From Planococcus citri (Eukaryota; Arthropoda; Insecta; Hemiptera; Pseudococcidae), in the NCBI RefSeq assembly GCF_950023065.1, contig NC_088679.1, positions 13,392,001-13,456,000 on the forward strand: a DNA stretch of 64,000 bases, in the 5' to 3' direction. Below, piece after piece: positions 21,080-34,600 of this stretch (position 1 is the stretch's first letter; every line of letters starts with the position of its first letter). Made by a program: the position numbers and the translations under genes. The notes under the pieces are model-generated. The model did not search any database, had not been told where the DNA came from, and worked only from the letters and a program-made list of their open reading frames with translations.

Positions 21080-22212
21080 TCTCATGTGGTATTTTAAAAA
21101 ATTTTTACAACATAAAAACGCATAGGTATAGGTATTATGCTCTGAAGTTACCTGAATAAAACGATAAGCATTCATCTATCAATGGTATGACACCCTGTAT
21201 ATATTCGCGATTTTTTAGGTGCTTCTCACAGGAAATAGGCCTTATATATTAGGTACACTTACCAAACTAAAATTTTCTCCCGCTGATTTGACGCAGATTG
21301 ATGAAAAGAATGAACAAATAAATTGAGTAAGTAATGAAACGAACTGAAACTATGAGCTTATCGACTATCGAGTGCTGGAAATTGCTATTATTAAAACACC
21401 AAGCATATTTTATAGTCTGCTAAAATAATGTCAAAATTTAATAATTATTTATCAGCTTTCGCTCTGCGATTATTCTCGTCTACTTTTTCAGGATATGGGA
21501 TCGGATATGTAAATGTGATGCATTCGTGTCCTTAATGTTTTCAATGTTGTAATTTATTATCTCGATTTAGATTACGTTTACGTATGTGAGCATGAATACC
21601 TAAATAGGTACTCATTTAACGATTCCAAAGGAGGAAAAAATACTAATTTTCTAATAAAATTGTAACTTAAGTTCTGGTTTTTTTTTTTGTTTTTTTTTGT
21701 TTTTTTTTTTAAAAATCAAAATCACTACACGAAATTTTTTCAATATCCGTTTGGACAAGGGAGAGCTGAAATTTGGATGCCAGTGTTAAATTTCAGTTCA
21801 TCACCTATCACATTTCTGGTGGTCTTTTTCTCGTATGGACTTTGAGCTTAAAAATATTCTCATTCCTTAATTACGTAGGTAGTGAAAGATGATTTTAATG
21901 AATTTTCTTGTGATTGTACGAGTATTAACCTATTTTTGTGAACTTGAAAGATGGTCTCAAGGTACCTCTCCTCGCCATCCAAGCTCAGTTTTGATTTTGA
22001 CTTTACGTACTCGTATTACTGGGTCATTTTTTTAGATCACGAACATAATTATGTTTATGGTCCGTTGATCGACAAATTTCCAAGTTCCCTTGACCTCGTT
22101 TCAGTATACGGAAATATTTAGCGGAAGTTATGATAAAAAAAGTAGTGTTGAATTTTTTTTATCATAGTTGAAAATGATGTTTGAGTTACGTTATATGTAC
22201 TTACATATCGAA
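21080..22212. other. Upstream spacer of copy B
   Basis: This aligns with 1563-2750 upstream of copy A, including the MNAY upstream frame (ATG at 21175, donor-like CAG|GTAAC at 21151) and the TTATGATAAAAAA hairpin (22129-22168). It is the probable promoter and 5'-untranslated region of copy B. There is no coding sequence beyond that. Homology with copy A ends at about 22212, where a tandem repeat begins. Confidence 0.55.
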
Positions 22213-22229
22213 AAATTGGTTAGGGCCCC

Positions 22230-22620
22230 CAAAGATTTTTTTAGACTTTTACTTATCGGGGAGGTTCTGGGGGCCATGGGTGAGGTCGATTTAAAAAATC
22301 ATGGCTATATTCGTGTTCAGCGATATCTAAAATATACTATTTCATGTGTCACACAACTGTAATCCTTTTTTGGAAGGGTACCCCCTTTGGGGAGGTGCTG
22401 GGGGCCGTGGACGGGTACAATCAGAAATCTGACGTCATATTCGTGTTCAGTGTTACCAAAAACACACGATTCCATGTGTCGCACGTACAAAACACTTTTT
22501 TGCCCTTTTACCTCATTTGGGGAGGTGCTGGTGGCCATGTATGGGGTGCTATCAAAAATCTGACGTCATATTTGTGTTCACCGTCACCAAAAACATAGAA
22601 TTCGATACATCACATGCCCC
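22230..22620. repeat. Three tandem copies of a ~131-base unit
   Basis: GGGGAGGT-CTGG-GGCCATG recurs at about 22258, 22389 and 22519. Each copy is followed by an AAAATCTGACGTCATATT-like stretch, then GTGTTCA, ACCAAAAACA and CATGTGTC. The copies have diverged moderately. From 22620 to 23600 the spacer is AT-rich, with a cluster of AGTAGTTGATCA phrases at about 22910-22960 and nothing coding. Confidence 0.65.
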
Positions 22621-23602
22621 AGATTTTCTTTCGAAAGTTTCGCCCAAAATTGGGTGTGGGGGTGCCCCCTCCATTGAGAGATCCCAACTCGAAACTCGAA
22701 TAAGGTAACCTGACCAGTAGTTGACTCAAGTAGTGGAAGTTTTGTAAAAAAGTAGCTATCATTTTGAAACAAAAAAACCTGGGGTGATGAGCAAAGCACC
22801 ATACGATCACTTTTTCATTATATTATTCGTATAGCCACGCTCGAATAACTTATTTTGTTATTTCTTCTTATTATTTTTTCAATTTCAAGTCAAAAAGTGA
22901 AATAGCTAGTAGTTGATCACAAAAATCCAGTAGTTGATCATGATTTTGTTCAGTAGTTGATCACTTAATAAATGTTATTTGAATAAAAGAAAAGGGCGGA
23001 TTTGCACTGAGAGTGAAATATGAATGTGAATTTAACTGGAGTCGAAGTTGTTTTTGTAAATTCGGAAGTGTTTTAATGAATTTAAATTGTTAAATCACAA
23101 TGATCAACTACTGGCTATAAGAACAATTTTTCTTGCCTACTAGGTGATCAGTGGGGAATTTACCCACAAATTTTGTGATTTTTAAAATTTCAAATGCACA
23201 GTTAGTTGGCGTGGAACTTGATTCAGACTGTTGAAATTCGAGGTGTGCATTATAAAAAATCATAAAAAAGAGTCCAAGGTATGAATTAATAAAAGAGAGG
23301 GAGCTATAAATTGGATACTTAATCATTGTGTAGGAGTGGCTGAAGTGCTGCATTGATAAATTTCGACCGGATTCTGCGCCAGGAATGAAAAATATGATCT
23401 AAAATCATCTCTCAACGCGCAACGGAGCAACTCGAGGAGTGCAGTTCTAAGTGGATGGGAATCGCGATTTTTTGAAAGAACACGACCTGAAATCCGAATA
23501 AGCAAAGTTTCAGCTTTCCAAATTGATTTTTTGGCTTGAAAATTAAAAATTTGATTATTTTCTGGAATTTACTCGTACTTATGCTTTTTGAAGAAATGCA
23601 TT

Positions 23603-24158
23603 TGAGAGGTGTTTTGCGATAAGGGCCCTTGTGGTGATATTTCGATTTTTTCAGGAGAGAGAAAACATCGAATTGCTTCGATTTTTTCGATTTTTTATTT
23701 TTTTTATTTTCGGGTGCAGTGTTGTCTTGCGCATAGGTTGGATGAGAAATTTTAACGAAATTCGTTCATCATCGCCTGATATCCGTGATTTAAAAAAGGG
23801 ACCTTGTGGTGAACAGCCGAATTTACACAACGTTACAGAGTACCCCGCAAAAAAATACCGAGAAATTCGGATTCGCCATGAAATTTTACATAGGTAGCAA
23901 CAATAAAATAATTTTTCCATCGACCTTTTTTTCTTTTTTTTTTTTAATCAAAAACATACAAAAACTTTGTTTTTCGATTTCCCAAAAATGTGAGTTTTTG
24001 AGTATTCATGTTCAAGTAATTTTTAAACCGAGAAGTTGATGAGATAGGCGAAATCTGATTGCACCATTCGATTTCTCGTGAAAAAGTAAGTCAGAATCGC
24101 CAATAAAAAAAAAAAACATCGAATCACCACAAGGACCCATATCGCGAAACGCCTCTCA
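23603..24158. mobile_element. Short inverted-repeat element (MITE-like)
   Basis: Inverted ends TGAGAGGTGTTTTGCGAT and their near-inverse (ATCGCGAAACGCCTCTCA) are followed inside by CCTTGTGGTGAT and its inverse. It is 556 bases long with no transposase. Diverged direct repeats lie on either side (about 23230-23400 and 24310-24500, both with TTCTGCGCCAGGAATGAA), so it may have landed in, or form part of, a larger repeat. Confidence 0.65.
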
Positions 24159-25648
24159 TTTGAGTAAAAAATTTATGGAAATTCGTCCCGAGGCTAATAT
24201 CAACTCCCTCGAACTGGAGTTTTGCCATTTTCTGTCTACCGGAGTCCCCAGTGTGATTTTAAATTCCTCCAGAATTTTAAAATTTCTTCAAAAAGCGTGG
24301 AAACTGAATTGGGCTGTTGAAAATCGAGCTGTGTGACTTTTAAACGTCACAATAAAAACAGTCCCAGTTGCGATCAAACACAGAGGGGGAACTGAAAGCG
24401 GATATTTAATCATAGCTTACGACTCTTACGAGTGAATTTTAAGCGCAATAATGGTAATTTTTGACAAAAGAGGTGAGTGGGTTCTGCGCCAGGAATGAAG
24501 TGAGGAAACTAAAATTTACATTATGCTCTTTTGCGGGAAGTACTTTATGAAAATCTGGAATTTCAAAAATGTTATTAACGGTTCCATAATGGCTTGAAAC
24601 CACCTTCAGTTGATTCAGTGTGTTGAAATTATGGTCTTGAGTAAATTTTTGTTTTCCAACTTCCTTTGGTAAAATTTTGTGGGAATCGCAACTTTGAAAA
24701 ATCTGTTGGAGGTTCCGAAACTAGGTACTTAAAACGGGTTCAAACCATTTTAATCGGTTTGCCGGTTGAAAATAAGGTTGGTACATTATCAAAATTCTGG
24801 TTTCGAGGTCAATTTTTTGAAATTGTATTCTTTACTTTTTTTCAGTGGTCTCTTTTGGATACTGTTGGATGACCACTTTTTGCTTTTGTAATGTTACTAG
24901 GCATACTCAATTTAAAAAAAAAAAATAAAAAAATATAAAAAACTACATATCTATTTGAATTTTAGAGATTCCAATTTTTTTTTTTGGGGGGGGGGGGGTT
25001 TCCTCTTCAAAACTTTTCTATAGACTTCGTCTTTGGCTGATTGTATTACCACTTTCAAGTTCGATATTTCAAAAACGTGGTGATTTTAATTTTGGTTGAT
25101 GAATATTTTCAAGAAATTGATTCAGCAATCTTTATGAAGAAAATCATTTTTTCTTTTAAATTTCTTTTTTTTTCTTAATCTGATGGCCATTAATTTTTGT
25201 TTACTGTTTTCCTTACCAGCCAAAAAATCATGTAACCCTAATGATAAAAGTGATGATTTAAGCCTGATGTGAACATTTGGTGTTTGAAAAGTTTTGCACC
25301 AATAAATACGAGTAGTTACATATCTAATTGAAGCACTGGTTTATGGTGAATTAAAACATCTGTGATTTCTATTACAAACAATTTCTATGATAAAAATACA
25401 TAATATGTAAAAATATACATACCTACATTACAACTTTGGAATAATAATTATGGTTGATATTCAGTTAACAAATGATTTTATGTATTTTTGTTGCAGGTGA
25501 GTACTGAAAGATGACTAGGTAACTACGTACCTACTATTTTATCGAAGTCTGGGCAGAAATCGGTGTGCAGGTAAGTTTTCTGCATAAATAGACATCATGA
25601 TGTGTGGATTTGTGTTTGGAAGGTCTGTTGTTACGTTGATTCAATATT
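24159..25648. other. Spacer between copies B and C, no gene seen
   Basis: AT-rich, with G and A homopolymer runs at about 24910-25010. The only notable point is a plus-strand TTTTTGTTGCAG|GTGAGT at 25485-25502, also present in two other spacers of the array. Confidence 0.5.
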
Positions 25649-28600
25649 TTATTGCTGCTGCTGATGAGGTTTTTCTCTGACATGCTTGCGAATATTAGGT
25701 ACCATGGCTGCATAATAGGCTTTTGTGTTTCGTTCTGGTCTTCGTAAAATTATGTTCAATTTTGGTAAGAACAAGAACACCAGAACTGACAGCGAATTGA
25801 TCGAAATGGCTAAATTTACCAACAATATCTGTGAAAAAAATTCAAATATACGTAATTTTTAGGTACTATTTGACTCGCTTATTGAATTATTTCGAGATGG
25901 TACCTACTTACTTTATGCTCACTGATGAGGTACATGAAACAGAAAAAAATTGCTATTACTATCGTTGTGAACATTGAAAGCGCAATGTGCTTGGTTTCAT
26001 TGTAATTTCCTGGTAGATTTCGCGTTTTGACCGCAAAATACATGCAGAATAAAATTAGCACTCCAACGAAACCAAATATTTTCATTAGAAAAAATCCATT
26101 CAAATAATACGTTCTCATTACGTAATTTAAAGCATCTTTCTCAGTGTTCAGATTCGTGTCGTTGGTTCGTACCGCATGCCAGCAAATCAATGACTCTAGT
26201 CCGATTAACGCGACGGCTGTTATGATCTGGTAAAAGAGAAAGTAGATACCACAACGTAAACAGTATGGCTTTTCAGTTCCTCTCTGTGTTCTAAGGTTGC
26301 CTAATGCCTACTACATATTTTTGACGTTACCTGAGCCGTTATGGAAACGAATTTTGGATTTATGCTGGGAAAAGAATTCTCGGATTTGGGCAAGATGCGC
26401 GCTACTCGAATTGTTTTCATCAATAAAGCGGCGTATATCATCGTGAAACCAGTCGCTGGCAGGACTTTCGTCGCTGGTGTTTTGAATTCCCGGCTCAAGA
26501 CTGAGATGAAAATGGCGATATTGGCCAACGTAATTCCAGCAAACATGACATAACACAGTTCTTTCGTTGTTGACTTGACCACGGGAGTGTTTCGTTGCTT
26601 GATGAATATAATCGATACGATAATCGTCAGTATAATGGATGATGAAGAAAAACACATGCACATCAAATTCTGCCCCCATTTGATTGGTTCTTTAATGCGA
26701 GTTGATATAGAAACGCACTCTATGCAACATAAACAAAATGAGAAAAACATAATAGAGTACCTAAACCTATACCTATTCATTATTTAACGCGATATTCAAT
26801 TCATTCGCAATATTTACTTACGAGTTTTATTTCGGGTTTCATCTGGCATTTCATCAACTTCGCATTTAATGCAGGAGGTCTGTTCTTCGTCCGTTATTTC
26901 CAATACATGGCATGGAGTACAAGTCCAACAACATCGATCCTTTCCAAAATAATTCTGCGAAAGAATTGTGCATAATTTTTACTGTCAAGTTATCGATACT
27001 TTAGCGCTGCAGGAATGCGTGATTTGCGTACCTTGATGTATCCTGGCGAACATGGTTCACTGCAGTGAGATTTCACTTGAACTGTTGAATATCGAAAATT
27101 TTCCCTGTCTATGTCCAGTAATGACACGTTTGGGTAATCACTGAAATTTACATGGATACACACGTTTAATTCCGCTGAAAACTTGCATTTTTTAAAAAAA
27201 TTTTATCATCGCACGCTTTCAACGGTTGGCGTTAACTCTTTGGAGGTTCTCCAGGTTGTAGGGTAAGCAAATTGAATTGCTTTGATGAGTTTGATGAAGC
27301 TTAGGGCGCCTTGCACAATTTGCCAAATCACAAAAAAGTTGAGCTTTTGATAAAAAGTTTATTTTCAACAAGCACAAATATGGCATTTCCCACAAAAAAT
27401 TGAAAGTATGCAGATTTTTTTTAATGGATCAAAAACATTGAACAAAAGCACTCTTTCAGAAAAAAAAAAGTAAATAAAAAATGAATTAGAAAAAATAAAA
27501 AAAAACAAGATCGAAAAAATTTCATCTGGCAGTTCACAAATTCAGCGAGAATCAAATAATCTTGTTGGCAAAATGCCTTTGTTCAAAGAGTGAAGAAAAG
27601 AAAAATCTATGGCGCAAAGAGAGGATTTTTTATCAAGCCGTAAAATCTTGTCGGAAATCGAGCTGAAATATGACACAAAATTTGGCGAAATTGCGAGCTT
27701 TGTAGTGGGAGTAACTAATAATGAAAACATTTTTGCTTTGAATCGCAAGATGTAGCAAAGAATTTTCTTTCATTTTGTTTGGGAATATGAAGATGGAGAT
27801 GAAGAGAAGTAAAAAAAAGTAAACAAAAATGCAAATTTATTCAAGAGTTCAGTTTTTCATTTTCGTTTACCTATGCTATGGATTTGTGTTTTTGTTCACT
27901 ATACGATTAGGTGATAAAATACCTACTCATTTTTTCACAAAATGAAAGAAAATTCTTTGCTACATTTCGTGAATCCAAGCAAAAATATTTTTGTTATTAG
28001 TTACTTCTACTACAAAGCTCGCAATTTCGCCAAATCTTGTGTCATATTATTTCAACTCGATTTCCGACAAGATTTTGTTTGTTTCTTAGCGTAAAGGGTG
28101 TAGCCTACTTGGCTTCTGAAAATCCGAGAAAATGGGTATTGGGTACCCAACTTTTATTTTAAAATATTTGGCCGAGAAATCGAAAGTGTAAAATTCTACT
28201 TTTTAACTCCACCACAAAAAAATGTATTTATAATTGTCTCAAAAGAAGTACAGCAAAATCTATAACGCTTTTTCGCTTTTAACGCGGTTTTCATTAAAAG
28301 TGGATGAAATTTCAGTAAAATTTGACAAAATGCAAACAAAATCAATTAAAACCAGTAAAAATTCGCAAGTATCGAATTTCCAAAAATATGATACTTACTT
28401 TAAATATAATTTTGAGGTTTCTAGTTTGTTCATAATACGCGAACTTGAATGAATAAAATGTAAGTGTAGGGGACGTTTTTTTGACATTTTCATTTCCAAG
28501 CACTGTAAATTTCTCAAAAAGGGGCTCGTCGCAACGAAGATTTTATCCATCTAAGTAACATTTATTCAAAAATGAATATAATCCTAGCGGTAGTTTTTTT

Positions 28601-31600
28601 TGTAGTTATTACGTAAGTACACCGGACACCCTTACCAATCGGCTACATTGGGTAACGAATTTTAAACTCTTTTAAAGTTATAACATAACTTACTTAGGTC
28701 CACTATTACAACAGCCGATTAAATTAAACGATCCGTCAGGGCTCGGTTGCGCATGAACTTTTATTCAAAATTTATGCGCAATCGAGCGTTGACGGACTGT
28801 TCAACTTAAATCGGCTGTTGTAAAAATAATTATTGAAATTTCTGGAATAGCTAGGTAGTCCAGTCATTTTAGCAAAATTTTTAGTCGAACCTCGAGAAAA
28901 TTAGGGGCAAGCTGAATTTTACATTAATTTGTTCAGATTGGTCTCTAAAACAACCCATCAAAAGTTGCACCCCGCAACTTGACCGCTACCCCCGCAAGAG
29001 GTCATTAACCTTTGCCGAAACATGTTTTTCGGCTTTATCGCCGAAATGAAGGGTCCTAGAGGGAAAATGTTCGAATAAATATTATTCTGCGTTAAATTTC
29101 CTATTACCATGACCAGTTCAGTTTTTACCAAAATGGCGATTTCACCCTTACTAAGGAGGGGGTAAAGTTGTCAATTTTGTGAAAATTGTTTTAAAAAATA
29201 AAAATCGACAATTTAGAACGTGAACTCGGTTCCGGGTACACTCGAAAATATTTTGACCAAAGTTGCACACCGCAACTTGTATGCTACCCCCGCAAGAGGT
29301 CATTAACCTTTGTCAATCTACGTTTTTTGGCAATTTAACCGAAATGAACGATCGGAGGGGAAAAAGTGATTGAACTAAAATTGTTCTACGTTAAATTTCC
29401 TATAAGCATGACCAGTTCAGCTTTTCCCAAATTGGCGATTTCACGCTTACTCAGGGGGCAGAGGGGTAAAGTTGTCAATTTTATGAAAATTGTTTTAAAA
29501 AATGAAAATTGACAATTTGAAAAGTGAACTCGATTCAAGGTACATTCGAAAATATTTTGACCAAAGTTGCACATCGCAACTTGTCCGTCACCCCCCCCCC
29601 CCCACCACAAGAGATCATTAACCTTTGTTAATCTACGTTTTTCGGCTATGCCGCCGAAATGAAGGGTCGGAGGGATAAAAGTTTTCTTTTCTATTTTGAA
29701 AACTAAAAATGTCAAAAATTTCCTAGGACACTCAAAATGACTCAAAACGCCTCCCAATTGATTTTTTCATTCGAAAATAGGCTGTAAGCCAAAAATCGTA
29801 GCTTTTTATGTTGATTCGTTCGCGAACTGCTGTTCATTCACATATTTTTTCAAAAAACCTCATCGGAGAAAAGTTTGAATTTGAAAATATGTTTTCAAAT
29901 TAGGTACCTAATCGAAAGATACACCCAGATAATGAACCTTTTATTCTTTGATACAAATTATTCCAAAACAAAAAATTTTAAAAATTCGATGGAGTCTCTC
30001 GAATCCTTTGAAACCACAACCTATCAATTCAAGAGGTCAAGAATGGTGTTTAGAAAAACAAAATTGAAGTGAGTTTATTTGATTCCCCTCGATAAATCTT
30101 TATTACAAATTATAATCATTACCTTACATTGGTCACCTGGGCATGCCATACCAGTGGAATCTTTACAACCTTGGAAGAGCACAAAGGGTCTCTAATATTC
30201 GGTAAAAATTTATGACATGTTGTCTGTGACCATCTCAATGAGACTGAATTCAAATATTGGTTTATTTTTTCATTTTGACTAATCAGCTGGACTTGAACCC
30301 ACCTCCCTCCTTCACCCTCTGATAATCACATTTTTCTCCTATTTAATCAAGTTTTAACTTTTAACCATTTAAAACATGATTTTCTGGTGTTTTCGATTTT
30401 TAGAGATGTTTTTGGGATTTTAAAATTTTTTTCAGGCAGAACTTACTAAAAAATTACCTAAATCAATTTCTTGATTTTTTCAATGTTTTATAGGTACCTA
30501 TTCAACGTACTTTTAAAAAAAATTTCTAATGCTAGGTGTCGTTTTATTCTTTTTTTAAAGCATATTACCTATACAACAAAAGCAAATAGGTACCTACCTA
30601 ATGAGAAAGTTACGGCATAGAAAGTTAAGTATCATCTTTTCAGTTTGAAAAATTATAATTTCATCAAATTTTTGTTTTTTAGAATATTTTTTACAATTTT
30701 TTTCTAATTTTTAAAATGTTCATGTGACACCTATCTAGGTATTTATCAAAAAAGCAAAATCAGTTTTTTAATTACTTTTTTCAATTTGAAACACTTCCAC
30801 TGTAAGGCTGAAATTATGATTACGCAAACAACTGCTTATAGGAAATTTGACTTAGAATAATTTTAGTTCAATTACTTTTATCCCTCCGACCGTTCATTTC
30901 GGTTAAATTGCCGAAAAACGTAGATTGACAAAGGTTAATGACCTCTTGCGGGGGTAGCGGTCAAGTTGCGGGGTGCAACTTTTGATGGGTTGTTTTAGAG
31001 ACCAATCTGAACAAATTAATGTAAAATTCAGCTTGCCCCTAATTTTCTCGAGGTTCGACTAAAAATTTTGCTAAAATGACTGGACTATAGGTACCTGAAA
31101 GATATATCAATCCAATATGCTCCGTCGTCCGTCTGTATGTATGACCAGTCATCTTTCAAATATTCTGCGATTTTGATGAAATTATGATATGCTGCATTGC
31201 TTTTTTCTTGATATTTGTGCACTTCGAATCTATTTTCAACATTTTAAATTAATTCCAACTCGACTCAATATTTCAGTTATTCCATATAATCACCGCAGTT
31301 TTGATGGCGTTTGAAATAATTTGCGCAATTTTGACCTTTCGGGAAAAAGTGTAATCAACATAAAAATTCGTGCTGGGGTAATTTTTCCAGAATTTTTGAA
31401 GATGGAAATGTTGGCGAATTATGATTTTTAAACTTAACTTGCTTCAACTTGAATAGAAATTATTTTCAGAAATTGATTCAAGTTTTTAAAAGTCACAGCG
31501 TGACACGGATAGGTTACACACTTATTTCTTCTGACCCAAAATATTCAAAAACATGTCTCAAGTAATGATTTTGGATCCGAATACCGTAATCATCCTAAGT

Positions 31601-34600
31601 TGAACATGCCAGTACGTGAAATTACCACATTATGGCGTTTCTAATACCTGAAGATGTCGAGAAAAGCCTGAATGTTCTGCAAGAAGAACTCCCGTCGTCC
31701 CTTGAAAGTGTCCTGGACTACTTCGAGGACACATTAATATGTATACAGGAAGATTAGTTTGGATCGTGGGAGAGCTCGTGAACAGCCCAAATTTGGTATC
31801 ACCACATGGAATGTGTACCAACATACTCTAGATGGCATCTTGAGGCGATTGCCCATGTGAATGATTTTCTAATTACGTACTTACATATAATTTTATCAAA
31901 CATAATTTCATTTTTCATCATTATGTAATCTTTCACCGTGGCGGCGAAACGTGCGCGGCAAAACAAACGGCTCCCAGACATTAACAATCTCAGCAAAATG
32001 AATTACTGGGCTTTTTGGTAATTTTGTACAAAAACCATAATTTTTTATTAAAAACTAAAATGTTTGTAAATTGAAAAAAAAAGGAGATTGTTGATTTGGT
32101 GAAAAGGTTCCGGAGCGCTTTCCCGAAGCCTTTTTCCCGAATTTGTTCGGATTGATCGTGTTAGATCTTACAATTGGTTCATATCTGTCAATACCATTTG
32201 AATATTTTCTCATTAATTAGCTTAATTGTTTGGGAGGTACTCTAAAATAAACAGCAGTTTTTTTTTTTAAATCAATGGGATCGTTTCTGAAGAAATCGCT
32301 TTTTGTTTGTTTTTCATTACGCGATAATGCATTTATGATTTGATTACATAGGTAGGTCGTAGGTATATATGTACTTACATTTCACCATTTGGTAACCTCC
32401 ACCCATCAAACTTTAGTTTTTCACCAAAAAATTCAATCTAGAAGTAAATGAAAATATTTTTCTTATGAATTTGCTGCACTTCAATAGTGTACGAGTAGGT
32501 ATAGGTAATAGGTATAATCGAGGCCACTAGAATCAAAAGTCTACTTCTCCATTTTCGAACATTTTGAGAAAAACGCAAAAAACCTCCCTGGCATTCATCG
32601 TAACATAAAATACCGAGGTAATAAGTCAAATATTTTTGTACCAACATGACAATAGTGACCCACATGCTTGTTTTACCCTATGCGTTTCCGTAAGAGTTCC
32701 TGAGCTGGTTCAAGTTTAGAGAAGTAAAGTTTTGACTCCAACTTTACACTTTATACATCTTTGTAGGGTACTTCATCAAAAAATTTTCTGGTAATATAGT
32801 GCTAAAAGTTGAATAAAGCTTGGAAAGTTTGAGAAATTAAAATAATATTGCATTTTTAGACCATTCATTTGGAAATTGAAATAATTTTCCTTTTTTTTTC
32901 AAAGTAAAAAAAATTAATTTTTATTAATAAAAATTAAAGGTGTTTTTTGGGGGAAGGGTCCTCACTTGATGAATTTATTCAATTTCAAGCCTAATTTCAA
33001 GGCATAACACTAGTCCTTCATTCGATTTCTGCCAGGTTCGTTTGAAAACTCGACTTCTCCATTAAAAAAGTAGAGTTTTGATTCTAACCCCTAACTTTAC
33101 ACGCTGTTTTACCATACTTCCTTGACCGAAATTCAAATTTTGACATTTTCATCAGATGCGGGACATGTTGTAGTATACCAAACCATGCTTAACTCATTTT
33201 CGAAAAAAAGTGGAGAAGTAGGCATTTGATTCTATAGGCCTCTGTACTCACCGGGTGTTCCAGATGTGGATGTTCATAGGGTACATTGTGTGCCGATATA
33301 AAAACAGATTTCATAACGTTCAAGACCCGAGTACTGTTCTTGTTAGTTTTTTCATATATATCTGTACGTTAAAATGAAAGCATCGTTACGCATTAATCGC
33401 ATTATTTATCATTTCAATCCTATTTTTTAATGAATTTTACTATAATGCGGGGTAAAATTGAACAAAAATAGGGTTATGGAGTGCGTCGATTGTTCGCAGG
33501 TTATATGAACACGAGAGCATTACATCTAACTACGTGTACGTATGTATGTACCAGAGTACTGCACGGTTAAGTTAAAATAGCCGGATAACCGCCGGAGCTA
33601 TCGGCTAATTCAACTACAGGTTACAAACTGCAGTTACTTTTGTCGGCGCGCGCAACCAGCGGTAAGTTAGGTTAATAACCATACGTTAACCGCATTCGGT
33701 TCTCTGGTGTCTCAACAATACATTTTGGTGACTCATCAAACAGATAAGACAGAATCGAACATTACATTTCCGATAAGAGCGCGGTATAATCGCAGGTAGT
33801 TTAGTCATTTTAACTACAAAATTATCCGCATAGGCTAACGCTAATATAACTGCTTTTGGATGAGTTATATTTGGTAGCTTACCGCACACGACACGCGACT
33901 AACGCAGATAACTTTTAACTATACCGTGCAGGACTCTGGTATGTACTATGTGGTCGGCTCGCGGCTGTTGAAAATTTCAGCCCTCACTTTGTTCATTTTA
34001 AAAATTCATTTAGGTAACCTTCAATCATGAATCATACATTTTTTTTTTCTTCAGTGCCTCTATTCTATCGTATAATAACTAACTTAGTATATGAATGGTT
34101 CTAGTCAGTAGTTATTTAGAACCTTATGTACGAGTACAATCAACATAAGTTATCAAAACTGGGACTGCATAATTTATCCGGACCTGAAAATTTTGAATTT
34201 TTCTTGTAACTGGAGTCGCTCTTCATGCTCTCGACAATTAGTTTTGACAAAATTATCGTTGTTTCCCACGCGTCTTCCCTGAATCTTATTAGTTCATAGG
34301 GCTCGTACTGGATCAATTTTCAAGTAGGTAGGTACTTAACAAAGTTACTAATAATGCGAACTTTTGGTTATCCTTTTTCATCGATTTGGCTTCCAAAGTT
34401 ACTTTTGTTTTCGGGTGCGATTTCAGACAACGACGAGAGAGAGCGTCAACACGACAAGAATAGGCACTTTCACAGCGGAAAAGTCATTGTCACAACTAAA
34501 TCGTGAATTCCTGACAGTAGGTAAAGAGCTTATTGTTAGGTACCCAGATAGAAAAAGTGTTCAAACGACAAAATAATGTATCGAACGCCCCCCCAATTGG

